A stretch of 64,000 nt of DNA from Emiliania huxleyi CCMP1516 (lineage: Eukaryota; Haptophyta; Isochrysidales; Noelaerhabdaceae): assembly GCF_000372725.1 (NCBI RefSeq), contig NW_005196900.1:218133-282132 (forward strand), written 5' to 3'. The position numbers were made by a program, and so were the translations under genes. Positions 52,301-62,234 of this stretch are shown here, piece by piece; within the stretch, counting starts at the first letter, position 1, and every line of letters starts with the position of its first letter. The notes beneath the pieces were generated by a model, which was given only the letters and a program-made list of their open reading frames with translations, had not been told where the DNA came from and did no database searches.

Positions 52301-53602
52301 ACCGGCACCTGCCGTCAAGCGGCCTCGTGTTCGCCGGGTTCTGGGTGCATTGCGAGCTCTGCGGCCGGTGGTGCCACGGCGAGTGCGCAGGCATGACGCA
52401 GCACCAGGCGGACGCAGTGGACTACTTCCACTGCGCGCTCTGCAGCGACAGCGGGCCCACGCTGCAGGATGAGGGGGGGGGGGAGGGCGGGGAGGAGGGC
52501 GGGGAGGAGGGCGGGGAGGAGGGCGGGGAGGAGGGCGGGGAGGAGGGCGGGGAGGAGGGCGGGGAGGAGGGGGAGGCGCGGGAGCTGCCGCAGCCGGGTG
52601 AGCGCATCCAGGTGCGGTGGCCGGATGGCAAGTGGTACGGGGGCGTGGTTGGCGCGCCGCCCAAGAACGAAGCTCTGCTCATGGAGGGGGCGCTCTACAT
52701 CGAGTGCGGCGGCGACCCCGCGCGAAGGCGGCGCGCCCAGAGCGCGGCGCCAACCCGCCGCCCGGCTGCCCGCGAGTAGGTACGACGACGGCGCGACATG
52801 CTACGACACGCTGCAGGGCTGGCCGTGGAGGCGGGAGCGCGACGCCGCAGCGGCGAGCCGGAGCCAGCTAGGGAGCCAGGTCTCGAGCGGCGAGGTGCCG
52901 CGCTCCGCGCCGCGCTACGACTACGACAGGGACGGGCCGCGCCCTTGCAAGCGCTGCATCCGATTCGGCCGCGGCTCCAAGAGCGCGGAGGCGTGCAAGG
53001 GCCACCACGGCAACTCGAGGCGGTGCCAGTTCTTCTTCGAGGACGGCAGCGCAAAGCCCGGAGCCCGCCCCTCGCGGCCGCCTCCGCCTCCTCCACCGCC
53101 CCCGCGGCCCCAACGGCCGCCGCCGCCCCCGCCCCCGCCCGCGCTCGCGGTCGCCGTCCCCGCGCAGTCAGCGCGGGGCGAACCGGCCGAGGCGCCCAGC
53201 CAGGCCGAGCAGGCGGCGCTGGTGGACGGGTTGTTGTGGAAGGGTGCGGCCGCCGAGGGGTGGCTGGTGACCCGCCGGCGACATTGCCGTCGCATCTCTT
53301 GCGGCGCCGAGCGTGTGCTCTCCCCCGACGCGCTTGTGGCACACGCGTCTGTAGGCGGGACGAGGCCACGGCGGAGGACGTGCCCATCTACGAGCACCCG
53401 TCGACCGAGAAGGCCACCCTCCCCCAACCCCCCCCCCCTCCCGTCCCCTTGCTCGCTTTTCTCCCGCGCTCCGTCGCAGAGCCCCCGCACACCGCTGCGC
53501 CCACCCCGTCCCCTCTCCTGACCCCGTCCCCTCTCCTCCACTTAGTCGTTTCAAAGCCGGTCCGACGCGCTGATGTACGCGGCCATGAACCTCAGCCTGT
53601 AG
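49386..53602 (+). CDS. SET-domain, PHD-finger and Tudor-like chromatin protein (about 7 exons)
   Basis: Exons 49386-50354, 50409-51523, 51598-52171, 52258-52703, 52780-53259, 53355-53412 and 53546-53602 give ~1232 residues. The N-terminal ~320 residues are low-complexity. Two zinc-binding pieces (HQCKWC.., and YRCGKVFDSGGALGGH, a C2H2 finger) are flanked by PPPS repeats. The SET methyltransferase domain spans the second splice: GWGLCCAKRLARGAIVVEAV, MMRLCNDSETPNLK joined to MYWP, then RRAFLVATTEIPPFTELTWS; lysine methylation is expected. A PHD finger follows (CFCGTDRH.., HCELCGRWCHGECAGM, FHCALC), then a Tudor-like strand pair (RIQVRWPDGKWYGGVV, IEYDDG) and a Cys/His cluster (CKRCIRFGRGSKSAEACKGH). 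The final exon ends ALMYAAMNLSL. Exon 1 and the 53260 donor are the least certain. It is flanked by the inverted RRN3-promoter duplication. Confidence 0.8.
52487..52570. repeat. 12-nt coding minisatellite (GGEE repeats)
   Basis: Seven tandem units of GGAGGGCGGGGA within exon 4 of the SET/PHD gene encode a Gly-Glu-Glu-Gly run directly after the PHD finger. The unit length is a multiple of three, so copy-number change preserves frame. Confidence 0.93.
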
Positions 53603-53730
53603 TGGGACTTTTGGCCACAGGTTCGTACAGGTACAGGTGCCGAGGGAGTCCAACCGTTCGAGGGAGGGAGGGGGGGAGGGGGGGGGGGGGCAGACAGAGA
53701 ACGGCGTGTATGACTGGCGCGCACTCTGGC

Positions 53731-54663
53731 GGTGCACCTTCTTTTGTGCACCTCTAGAGTTGGGAGCAGCCTCGCTCGCAACCCTAGGTAGGTGTCGAAG
53801 GATCGTGAGCGGCACTCCTCGCAGTCGTAGCTCTCTGTACGATAGCTTAGCACCCGCGCTCGCAACCCTGCTGGACGGTATAGATAGGATTGAGAGCGCT
53901 GTTGTGATGCCTTTCCCTGTGAGAACGCACACAACGCCTCGTGTGTAATGCCCCATGTGTTCCGCGCGCGAGAGAGAGATTTTGAAAACCAACCAGAAAT
54001 CGCGGCGTGCGACAAGAGAGTGCGTGTGCCCCTTCTTCCGTGCTAGGACGTGTGTAATACAGAGGCCTCGAGCCAGAGGCATGCCCCTAGCTAGGCTTGC
54101 GAGCAGTGCTGCTCGCAGCCATAGATTTTGCTCGGATTGTGAAGCGTGCTGGTAGAAGTTAGTAGTGGTAGGCGTCACCAGCCCAGTCACATTCATTGTG
54201 AGCGGAACTGCTCTGTCGTCCTAGGATCGTAGGACTGTGAGCGTGGGTGCTAACCATCGCACAGAGATGCCTGCGAGATTGCGAGGCTGGAGTCTCGAGG
54301 GCTGAGCGTGCCGCATATCACAAACAACCCTTCGACACCTAGAGGTAGGATAGTAAGGATCGCGAGCGAGGCAGGCTGCTCCCAGCCCTAATTTGTGCAG
54401 AAAATGAAGGTTCAGCTCCACTCGTATGTGTGTGTACTGAGGCGAGGCACAGTCTGGCTAGTCAGTGTGAGCAGTGACTGGATGGACACCACAGACGCTA
54501 TCGCTATGCATGTATGTGTGATCGCAACTACCCGGGTTCGCTCAGAGAAAAAAACACCCGCGAGAGCTCTGTCTGCTGGGCCCACGCCGCTGATCGCGCG
54601 CTGCACAGCTGGAGAGAGGATGCCTCGCTGCGCGACGATGGGGCGAGCAGAGCTGGTCAGCGC
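53731..54663. repeat. Right arm of ~0.93-kb inverted duplication; RRN3 promoter and leader
   Basis: Reverse complement of 48100-49034 with very few differences. It starts 129 bp after the stop of the SET/PHD gene and runs into the first codons of RRN3. It must therefore contain the RRN3 promoter and the 3' flank of the SET gene. The presence of the working gene on this arm suggests it is the source copy. Confidence 0.9.
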
Positions 54664-56452
54664 GCTTGGCGACGAGCAGGGCTCGCGCGGGCTGCGCCAG
54701 AGGCTGCTGGCGGCGCCCTCGGCCGCCAGCTCAGCCGCGCTGGTCGGCGGCCTCGCGCAATGCGTCTCATCCTTTCGTCCAGACAGGCACGCGCTATTGG
54801 TCGACGCGGTGCTGAGCCTGCACTGGCGGTCCTTCCAGCGTCCGCTCCCTTCGATGCCAGCGGTCGTGCTCCAGTTCGTGGAGGAGCTGGTCAGCGCCGC
54901 GCCAGCGTTTCTGCGGCAGTGCATCTCGGCTCTGACGCACTCCTTCCTTCCGGTCGAGGGCGACGAGGCGGGCGACGGAGGCGGCGAGGACGTCGGGGCG
55001 GAGGCATCGACGGCGGCGCTCGTGCACAAGACGCTCGCCGCTCTTCTGCGCGGCTGCCCGATGGGCACCGACTTCGTCTTTGAGTCTCTGCGCACGACGT
55101 TTCCGCACAAGCGGCGAGACGCGCACGCGCACGTCACGTTCCTGCGCCATTGCCTCGCGGTGCTGCGCTATTCGCCCGCGCTGCTCAAGCGCGTGGTCGG
55201 GCTGCTCGTCGCGCGGATGGTCGAGCTCGACGTCGAGATTGCGCTGCAGCAGCGCCACCTCGAGGAGGCGGAGGGCGAGGAGGACGACGAGCCCATCTTC
55301 GAGGTGGACCTGGGCGACTCGGTGCAGGACGAGCTCGCAAAGATGCGGAAGAACGCCGACAAGCTCGACGGGATGATGGCCCTCATGTTCGAGTTCATCG
55401 CCGAGACGTGCGGCCAGCGCCGGTCGGTGCCTTTTGCCGCCGGCGCCGCGACGGCGGCGGCGGTAACGGCCGCCGCCAGTGACGCGGCGGGCGGGTCGGC
55501 CGCGGGAGAGCCGGAGGCGGAGCTGCCCGACGGCACGGGTGACGCCGAGCGGCTGCTGCACGCGCTGCTCGTCGCCTTTCACGAGTCGCTCCTCTACACG
55601 CACAAGTGCCGCTGCGTGCAGTTTTTGCTCTTCTTTGCGTGCTCCTTCTCGCCAACCTTCACCGACGCCTTCCTCGGCCTGCTGCTGCGGCAGGTGGTCA
55701 ACGAGCAGATCCACTCCGAGGCGCGCATCGCCTCGGCCGCCTACGCCGCCTCCTTCCTCGCGCGCGCCTCCTTCGTCCCCCTGCCCGCGGTGCTGCCGCC
55801 GCTGCAGCAGCTGCTGCTCTGGGCCGATCAGTACCAAACCGACGCCACGGCGCGGGCGGGCGGCGGCGGCGCGCAGCTGGACGTGGCGCTCCACGGCGTC
55901 TTTTACGCCGTGATGCAGGGCGCGCTCTACCTGCTCTGCTACAAGCACGCCGCGCTCCTCGCGCCCGAGGCGGCCGAGGCGCGCGAGGCGACGGGCGCGC
56001 TCGTCGGCCGGCTCATCGGCGGCGCGCTCAACCCGCTCAAGTTCTGCCAGGAGGCGGTCCTCATCGAGTTCGAGCGGCTCGGCCTCGTCCCAGCGTGCAC
56101 CGCCATCGTCGCCGCCAACGAGGGCACCGCCGTCGGCTCGCGCGACTGCCGCGGCGGCCAGAACCGGCTGGACGACTTCTTCCCGTTCGACCCGCTGCTC
56201 CTCAAGGTCTCCTCCGGCTACGTGCAGCCGCTCTACCAGGTGTGGACCCCGTCGCCGGCGCGCTGCCACGCGGAGCGCGAGAGCGAGAAGTCCGCCCTCT
56301 CCGAGTCCCTCGCCTCGGACGCCTCCGAGGTGGTTGGCCGCTCGCTGCAAGGCATGTCCCTCACGCCCGCCGGACACACGCCCATCGACGACATGGAGGC
56401 GCTCATGCAGAGGCGATTCGCCGAGCAGGGCCAGCTTCTGCTACAGTACTGA
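54620..56452 (+). CDS. RRN3: RRN3/TIF-IA, RNA polymerase I initiation factor, intronless
   Basis: RRN3 binds RNA polymerase I and the core promoter factor to start rRNA transcription and links it to growth signals. The single exon gives 610 residues. HEAT-repeat helices typical of the family: HALLVDAVLSLHWRSFQ, FLRQCISALTHSFLP, LRYSPALLKRVVGLLVARM with the acidic EDDEPIFEVD segment, then DELAKMRKNADKLDGMMALM. These are followed by CRCVQFLLFFACSFSPTFTD, AASFLARASFVPLPAVLPPL, LNPLKFCQEAVLIEFERLG and DDFFPFDPLLLKVSSGYVQP. The order and spacing match human RRN3 (651 residues). Start at 54620; the ATG at 54638 and a farther upstream one at 54395 are alternatives, but the long extension lies in noncoding duplicated sequence. 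No introns despite length. Confidence 0.92.
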   Translation: MPRCATMGRAELVSALGDEQGSRGLRQRLLAAPSAASSAALVGGLAQCVSSFRPDRHALLVDAVLSLHWRSFQRPLPSMPAVVLQFVEELVSAAPAFLRQCISALTHSFLPVEGDEAGDGGGEDVGAEASTAALVHKTLAALLRGCPMGTDFVFESLRTTFPHKRRDAHAHVTFLRHCLAVLRYSPALLKRVVGLLVARMVELDVEIALQQRHLEEAEGEEDDEPIFEVDLGDSVQDELAKMRKNADKLDGMMALMFEFIAETCGQRRSVPFAAGAATAAAVTAAASDAAGGSAAGEPEAELPDGTGDAERLLHALLVAFHESLLYTHKCRCVQFLLFFACSFSPTFTDAFLGLLLRQVVNEQIHSEARIASAAYAASFLARASFVPLPAVLPPLQQLLLWADQYQTDATARAGGGGAQLDVALHGVFYAVMQGALYLLCYKHAALLAPEAAEAREATGALVGRLIGGALNPLKFCQEAVLIEFERLGLVPACTAIVAANEGTAVGSRDCRGGQNRLDDFFPFDPLLLKVSSGYVQPLYQVWTPSPARCHAERESEKSALSESLASDASEVVGRSLQGMSLTPAGHTPIDDMEALMQRRFAEQGQLLLQY

Positions 56453-56883
56453 GCGCCCACATTCCCGTGAGACTATGTGGCCTCTCTCCCCGATTGTGCT
56501 CGCGCTCGTGTGTCGCGATAGCGCGCGCGCGGCCGCCTGGCCACACGAGTCACGCACGAGCGATCTCTACGTTCTTGTGTGGCCACCCGCCTGTGCTGTG
56601 ATTTCCTGCAAGCGGATATATATCATATGACGCGCACACGAATGCCATGCTGAATGCGCCGCCTCCACCGGAATCCGGATGCGCACTGATTCTGAGTCTA
56701 CATCTCGTACCCGCGTGCAACCTGAGTGCCGACGGTCTCTTGAGAACGTTTTGATATTTGGCCCTGATATTTGGCTGCGATGTTCTGCAACACCGCCTGG
56801 GCTGGCCATCTGTACGTGGCGATCGGGCCCGGGCGGCGACAACAGCCTCGTGGTCACTGGCGGAGCGCCGGAGCCGAATACGA
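56453..56883. other. Convergent spacer, RRN3 and sulfotransferase
   Basis: No gene is supported. The short direct repeat TGATATTTGGC (56751, 56764) and a GATATATATCATATGA motif (56615-56630) are the only features seen. Confidence 0.5.
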
Positions 56884-58317
56884 CTACAGCGTGGTCCGCT
56901 GGGGGTCGTGCGCCGCAGACGCGTCACGCACGCAGCGCTTGTGCGCCTTGATCATGTGCCGAAAGTGGAGCTGGAAGGGCGAGAAGTAGGCCTCGAGGCT
57001 GGAGCGGAGCTGCGGAGTGAGCGGGTTGAGGGCGAACGGCATGTCTCGCTCGTCCAGCGCCGCGCCAGCGGTCGGCAGCCGCCGTAGCTTGTCGAGCGCC
57101 GTCGCATTGATTCCCTGCAGGCCGACAAATCTGAGGAGCGCCTTGAGCGGCTCTCGCTGACCAGAGTTGGCGGTGGTGGGAGCCCGCAGCCTCGGCTGCT
57201 CCTGCGCCGTCGTCTGGAGGGCCTCGCCGATGGTCCGGCGCGGGGGAAGCCCGGGCGAGAACCACTTGAGCCCGGTGAAGGCGGACCGCTCGAGTATGAG
57301 CAGTTGTCGGCAAGGGATGGAGGCCAGCCAGAGCGGGAGCGTCAGCGAGTAGTGCGAGGGCTGCAGCGCCCGAGGCGGGCACATGCCAGGAGAGCAGCTG
57401 CGAAGGAGCGCGCCCTTGTGGCCGTCGATGCGCCTGGCGCACAAGGAGCCGCACCGCAGCAGCAACTCGGCCGATGCATTCGGCCTGAGCGCGCAGCCAC
57501 GGTAGCACTCGAGCTCCGACGAGAGGTGGACTTGCGCCGAGAGCTTCTCGCAGCCCACCGCAGCATAGGGCGCGTACGGGAAAGTGGGCGAGTCCCCGTC
57601 CCCGCCCCACTGGGCGCGCGGGTCTTTCCAGGGCGGGCGCGCGACCAAGGCACCACCCCGGAACTCGACGCTCGCCGGGTCGTGCGCACACCGCTGCAGC
57701 AGCCAGCGAGTCTGCTGGAGCCACGCCCTTTGCACTGGATCAGCAACCAGCAGCACCACCCGGGCGGTGGGGAAGTAGACCCGGATCTGCGCGGGCAAGC
57801 AGGCACGGCGCGAGGAGCCCTCAAGCGAGCCGTACCTCTCTGACACCTCCCACGCGAGCGAGCAAGGATCCGCCCACCGCCAACGCAACCTGTCCAAGTA
57901 TGTGTGCCGCGTCTGCTCTGCGCCGTATCTGCTCGTGCCGCTCCAAAAATTGAGCTCCGTTCGCTTCGGCTCGCAGGCGTTCGGTAGCCGCTGGAGCACG
58001 CCCACGAGCGCCGTCACACCCGAGGACGGGTAGCCCGCTCCGATGACGAGCCGAGGCGGCAGGGAGCTGGCCTGCTGCGGCGCCATCACCAATGACGAGA
58101 GAGAGCAGGTGCGGTTGACGAACGCCTCGTTGGAGGCACGCTGGCGTGCAAGCCGCCGCGAAAGTGCTTCGGCGGCCGAGGCGGCCCTGTCCGCAGCCTC
58201 GGCGTCCACGCCATGCCTCTTCTCCAGCACGGCAGAGGCGGCGATCATAGCCAACGGCACGACCACTGCGAGCAGCGTGCGCAGGCTAAGCAGCGTGCGC
58301 AGGCTGAACAGCTCCAT
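56884..58317 (-). CDS. Golgi-type carbohydrate sulfotransferase, intronless
   Basis: A complete frame of 477 residues. The N-terminus MELFSLRTLLSLRTLLAVVV followed by PLAMIAASAVLE is a type II signal anchor (with a small SLRTLL duplication). The luminal part has the 5'-phosphosulfate-binding region RLVIGAGYPSSGVTALVGVL, then EPKRTELNFWS, where heparan-type sulfotransferases carry KE..(F/Y)F. The 3'-phosphate site follows, PTARVVLLVADPVQRAWLQQ, and later LASIPCRQLLILERSAF and GINATALDKLRRLP. It would transfer sulfate from PAPS to a glycan in the Golgi. In a coccolithophore, sulfated/uronic polysaccharides coat coccoliths, but that role is only a guess. A cysteine-rich insertion (LECYRGCALRPN.., CGSLCARRIDGH) is unusual. 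Start at 58317 is the first ATG before the anchor. Confidence 0.85.
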   Translation of the reverse strand: MELFSLRTLLSLRTLLAVVVPLAMIAASAVLEKRHGVDAEAADRAASAAEALSRRLARQRASNEAFVNRTCSLSSLVMAPQQASSLPPRLVIGAGYPSSGVTALVGVLQRLPNACEPKRTELNFWSGTSRYGAEQTRHTYLDRLRWRWADPCSLAWEVSERYGSLEGSSRRACLPAQIRVYFPTARVVLLVADPVQRAWLQQTRWLLQRCAHDPASVEFRGGALVARPPWKDPRAQWGGDGDSPTFPYAPYAAVGCEKLSAQVHLSSELECYRGCALRPNASAELLLRCGSLCARRIDGHKGALLRSCSPGMCPPRALQPSHYSLTLPLWLASIPCRQLLILERSAFTGLKWFSPGLPPRRTIGEALQTTAQEQPRLRAPTTANSGQREPLKALLRFVGLQGINATALDKLRRLPTAGAALDERDMPFALNPLTPQLRSSLEAYFSPFQLHFRHMIKAHKRCVRDASAAHDPQRTTL

Positions 58318-58884
58318 ATTGCCCAGAGGCTAGCGAGAAGAAGAGGGTCGGGGGTTGGCTCTTGGCAAGGCGTTCCTCGTCGGCGACGAAACGTTTGCCC
58401 AGGGGGCCACACCGCGATATTGCGGCGAGCGTCCGCTCGCACCCCCCCAGCGAACTTGTGCGTGCCTTTCTTTCGCCGCTTTTACTTCTTTTCTTTTGTG
58501 AAAAAAGTTCTCCTTAATTCTTCTATCTAGTTGGAGAGCGTGAGAGAGTTGTTGTTTGTTGAAGAGCGAAAATAGAAAGAAAACACACGCCAACGAGGGA
58601 TAGGGAGGAGGACAGGGTCCCCACCTGCACGAGCAGGATTTTGGAAGGACGATCAGGGGCACATTTTCAGTGTATGTAGCTCTTACGTACATTCCCGGAG
58701 GAGGACTGCTGACGGGGTTTGCGATGAGGAGCGATCCGAACGTGGCATTTTCGCCGGCACACGTGGGGCTCTCTCTGCTCCTGAACTGACAAGCAAGGCC
58801 AGCACTTGGAGCACTTGGAGTGCAGTCGGCAACCTCACATCCAGGGCCGGTGAGCTGAGAAGCGCATCCAGCGGGCCGCCAGCA
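58318..58884. repeat. Cluster of three dispersed repeat families
   Basis: 58555-58665 is the inverse of 9745-9850. 58682-58735 (CTTACGTACATTCCCGGAGG..) matches 30555-30610. 58800-58876 is the third copy of the CTTGGAGCACTTGGAGTGCA repeat. They are stacked end to end, upstream of the sulfotransferase. A 203-residue minus frame across them is built from repeat sequence and is not a gene. Confidence 0.75.
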
Positions 58885-59292
58885 GGTGTGTTTTATTTTT
58901 GCTTGGGGCGGGGGGGCGGGTATCATGATGAAATTCTGCAAAAACCTGACCGGCCCCTGCCCTGCCCCTACCTACCTACCTACCTACCTACCTTACTAAT
59001 GGGAAACTAAAAAAGAAATCACGCGACGGGTAAAGGTGGTATATACACCAACTAAAGTGATGGCTGGTGGTACTCTCCTGCAACCACAGTCCTTCCTGTG
59101 ACATGGCAGGCCACTCTCAAGCCCTACATGCTACAAGCACCAGATCAACGACTTGGGGAGGGTTGACATCGTGATTTGCGCGGAAAATTTCTTTTTCTGC
59201 TGTGAAAATTCCGGCGTGAGAGAGGGAAAAACCCGACGGGAGGGCCCAGACCCTACCCTACATACCCGCCCCTAGCAAAAATAAAACACACC
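58885..59292. mobile_element. 408-bp TIR element next to dispersed repeat
   Basis: GGTGTGTTTTATTTTTGCT followed by TGGGGCGGG (58885-58912) and AGCAAAAATAAAACACACC at 59274-59292 (preceded by CCCGCCCCT) are inverted repeats of ~28 bp with one mismatch. The interior begins with (CCTA)n at 58966-58990, contains GGTGGTATATACACC, and has no coding frame. No clear target duplication was found. It interrupts or abuts the third copy of the dispersed repeat, where the other copies continue with GGATGAT. Confidence 0.7.
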
Positions 59293-59711
59293 CGCGGCCA
59301 CGCAGATTTTCGCAAGACGCCCGGTCGAATGTTCGGCAGACAGACAAAATAACCTCCAACTCCCTCAGTTTCTAGGACTCCCCTCTCAATGACCACCTCT
59401 ATACACATTCGAGGTGGCCTTATCTTATGGAGGGAAGTGCTAGAATCATCATCTAGGAGGGAGGGGCCCCCCCGCCCGACCCGCGGATACTCCCTCTCGC
59501 GCCGGTTCGGCACGCGGGAGATTGCCACGTGGACGGAGGGGTTATTTTGCGAGGTGGAGGCCGACCTCTCAAGCAAGCTCGAGAGGCTTCGGATACCGGG
59601 GCTATCCAGAGAGATCTATTACGCCCTTTCTCCTCAACGGCTATCCCTGCTTCGGCACCGGGATTTCTTTTGCAGGTGCTGCGCCCTGCGTGGTCCCCGG
59701 TTTGGACCGGA
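59293..59711. other. Region upstream of the ankyrin gene
   Basis: AT-moderate sequence with a candidate splice acceptor TTTCTTTTGCAG at 59665-59676, in frame with the ankyrin gene. An upstream coding exon is thus possible, though none is identified. No other feature. Confidence 0.35.
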
Positions 59712-62234
59712 ATGTTCGGCAAGCGCGGCCCAGCTGTGGAGGAGACACATGCTTCCCTGCGTGACCACATCTTTAACCGGGACATTGGCGCGCTGGAGGC
59801 TTCTCTCGCATCGCTCCGCTGGGCCAGCACTGCCGTCAATCACCGCTCGTCCGACACGACGCCGCTGCTGCTTCTCGCTGCGACGCAGGACGACGCGCCG
59901 TCTGTGTCGCTGCTTCTCAGGGCACGCGCCAGCATCAACATAGCTGACAGCTCGGGCGCCACTGCCGCCTTTGTCGCCGCTCGCAGCAACGCTGCCGCCG
60001 CGCTCGAGGTGCTGATTCGCAGCGGCTGCGACGTCAACCAACCGCGCGCGTCTGGGGCGACGCCGCTGTACGTCGCAGCACAAAACGACTCGCGAGCCGC
60101 GCTCGCGATGCTGATCGCGGGCGGCGCCGCTGTCGACGCGCCGAAGGAGGGCGGCTTCACGCCCCTCCTCATCGCGGCGATGCGCGGCCACGCACCGTGC
60201 GTGAGCGCGCTGCTGCAGGCCAGGCCCGCTCCCGTCCCTAGAGCCCGCGCCGCTGGGAGGCTGAGTCGTTCGCGTCTTGTCTGCCGCAGGCCGGCGCCGA
60301 CCCAGACCGCGCGTACGATGTCGCGGACCGGTGGAGTGCGCTGATGGTTGCGGCACACCTGGACCAGCGCGACGTGCTCGAGGCGCTCTGCCGGGCGGGA
60401 GCTTCGGTGCTGCTCCGCGACGCTGGCGGGCGGACGGCGCGGGAGGTAGCCGAGGCGGCGGGGCACGAGTCGGCGGCCGCGCTGCTGCAGGGGCGGGAGG
60501 AGGAGGAGGCGCTCGAGGCGGAGGCTGCGTCGCAGGAGGGGCCGTCCAAGCAGCGGGAGGCTTCTCGACGGCACAGCATCTCGTCCGGCGATGGATGAAT
60601 AGGAGGGGCTGCTGCAAGAGGTGCGCCAGCTCGGGCCCGTGCAGGCGTCGCTGCAGCTCGAGTCGGACGCCATCGCGGCGCTGCAGCCGCAGTGCGCGCG
60701 CCTGATTGGCGAGGAGGAGACGTTCGTCGGCGCGGCGCGGCTGCAGCAGCAGTGCCTGCTCGCCACCCAGACGCTGCTCCCCGCGAGACGAGCATCGCTG
60801 GAGCGGCGCAGGCTCGAGGCGGAGATCACGGCGCTCGAGGTGCGGGCTGGAGAGGCGGAGCAGGCGCGCCCTCTTCTCTCTCTCTCCCTCCTCCGGCGGC
60901 CGGCGAGGGCGGTGCGCGCTTCGACTCGAGCGCCGTTCTGGGTATGTAGGCGTACCGCGCCGCCGTGGCGGCGGTGCGAGACTCGCCCGACGACGTGGCG
61001 GCGCTTCCCGCGCGCGACGGCGCCGCCGCCACTTACGCCACCGTGCTGGCACTCGCCCCTCCGCCTGAAGCTGCGAGGCGCGAGCAGTGCGTCCCTCACC
61101 TTCTTCGGCGCGAGTAGGCCGCCCTCCGCCTGAAGCTCGAGGCGCGGCGCACGGGGAGCCTCAAGGCGGCTGCGGCCAAGGCGGAGCTCGAGGCGGCGCT
61201 GCCAGCGCTGGGAGGGCTGCCGTCATGCCAAGGCGGGCCGCCGTTGGCCGCTGCAGCGCACGAGGCGGGGCCGGCTCCGGCCGGTGAGCCGGCGCCGAGC
61301 ATACCGGAGGCGCTCGGCGAGGCGCTTCCGGTCCTGCGCGCGATGCTCGGCCAGGCGGGCGAGGTGCGAGTGGGTGGGATGAGACGCGAGTGGATGAGAC
61401 TGGATGCTGCTCGTCCAGGTGGGCGAGGCGAACCGGGAGACGCAGGAGGCGATGGCGACGCTGCGGCGGGCGCTCGACCGCGAGCTCGAGCTGCTGGCGG
61501 CAGTCAAGGGTCCGCTCGCCGTCGCCACGGCGAGATGCGGCGCCGCCCTCTCGGCGGGCGCTTCGGAGGCGCTGAGCGGCGACGCCGAGGCGGAGCTCGC
61601 GATGGCGCAGCAGCACGCGTCGGTCGTCGATCAGGAGGAGCGCCTCGCGGCCGGCGCAAAGGTGCTGGCAGAGGCGACTGCCGCGATGCAGCGCCTCGCC
61701 TCGCTCTCGGAGCAGAAGCTCTCCCTCGAGGACGAGATCGACGGCTTGCGGCGGGGAGAGGACTCGACTGAGGCGGTCGAGGCGCGGCGCGCGGCGGCAG
61801 TCGCGCAGATGGACGCGTTGGCCGCCGAAGCAGCGTTGGCGAGGGCGACTCTCTCCGACCCGGCGCTGCGGAAGGGGCTGCAGGCGCACTATCCGGAGGC
61901 TGCCTGCAAAGGCGACTTCTTCCTCGGCTTGTGGCCCGAGGAGGCCCCGGCCGAGGAGGGCGCTCCACCGTGTCCGGCTGACGAGGATGACTCCACGGAC
62001 GCCGCTGCGCCGCAGGAGAGTGAAGCGCCATCCATGCCGCCGCCGTCGACGCCGCCGCCTTCGATGCCGCCGCCTTCGATGCCACCCCCGTCAACTCCTC
62101 CCCCGTCCATGCCGCCGCCTTCGACACCACCCCCGTCCATTCCCCCCCCCTCGGCGTCGCCGCCTCCGATGGAGGGCGCGTTCCCTCCAGACGCAGCGCC
62201 CACTGTGCATGCCACTGTGACAGAGGGCGAGTAA
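59712..62234 (+). CDS. Ankyrin-repeat, coiled-coil protein with Pro-rich tail (6 exons)
   Basis: Exons 59712-60218, 60290-~60559, 60603-60863, 60950-61054, 61118-61363 and 61419-62234 give ~734 residues. About six ankyrin repeats occupy the first ~250 residues (DTTPLLLLAATQDDAPSVSL, GATPLYVAAQNDSRAALAML, GFTPLLIAAMRGHAPCVSAL, WSALMVAAHLDQRDVLEALC), a protein-interaction scaffold. Long coiled coils follow (LERRRLEAEITALEVRAGE, LRLKLEARRTGSLK, NRETQEAMATLRRALDRELE, EQKLSLEDEIDGLR). The tail is a 12-nt-unit repeat encoding PPPS(M/T/I) at 62026-62160. Donors: GC in four, GT in intron 5. Intron 4 (61055-61117) repeats the start of exon 5. The donor of intron 2 is uncertain (60560 gives only 43 nt; earlier GC sites also fit). 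Function and partners unknown. Confidence 0.78.

Noticed and set aside
58330-58941. 203-residue minus-strand frame
   Set aside because: Composed of three dispersed repeat families; parts of the same translation recur from unrelated loci (e.g. 36 kb).
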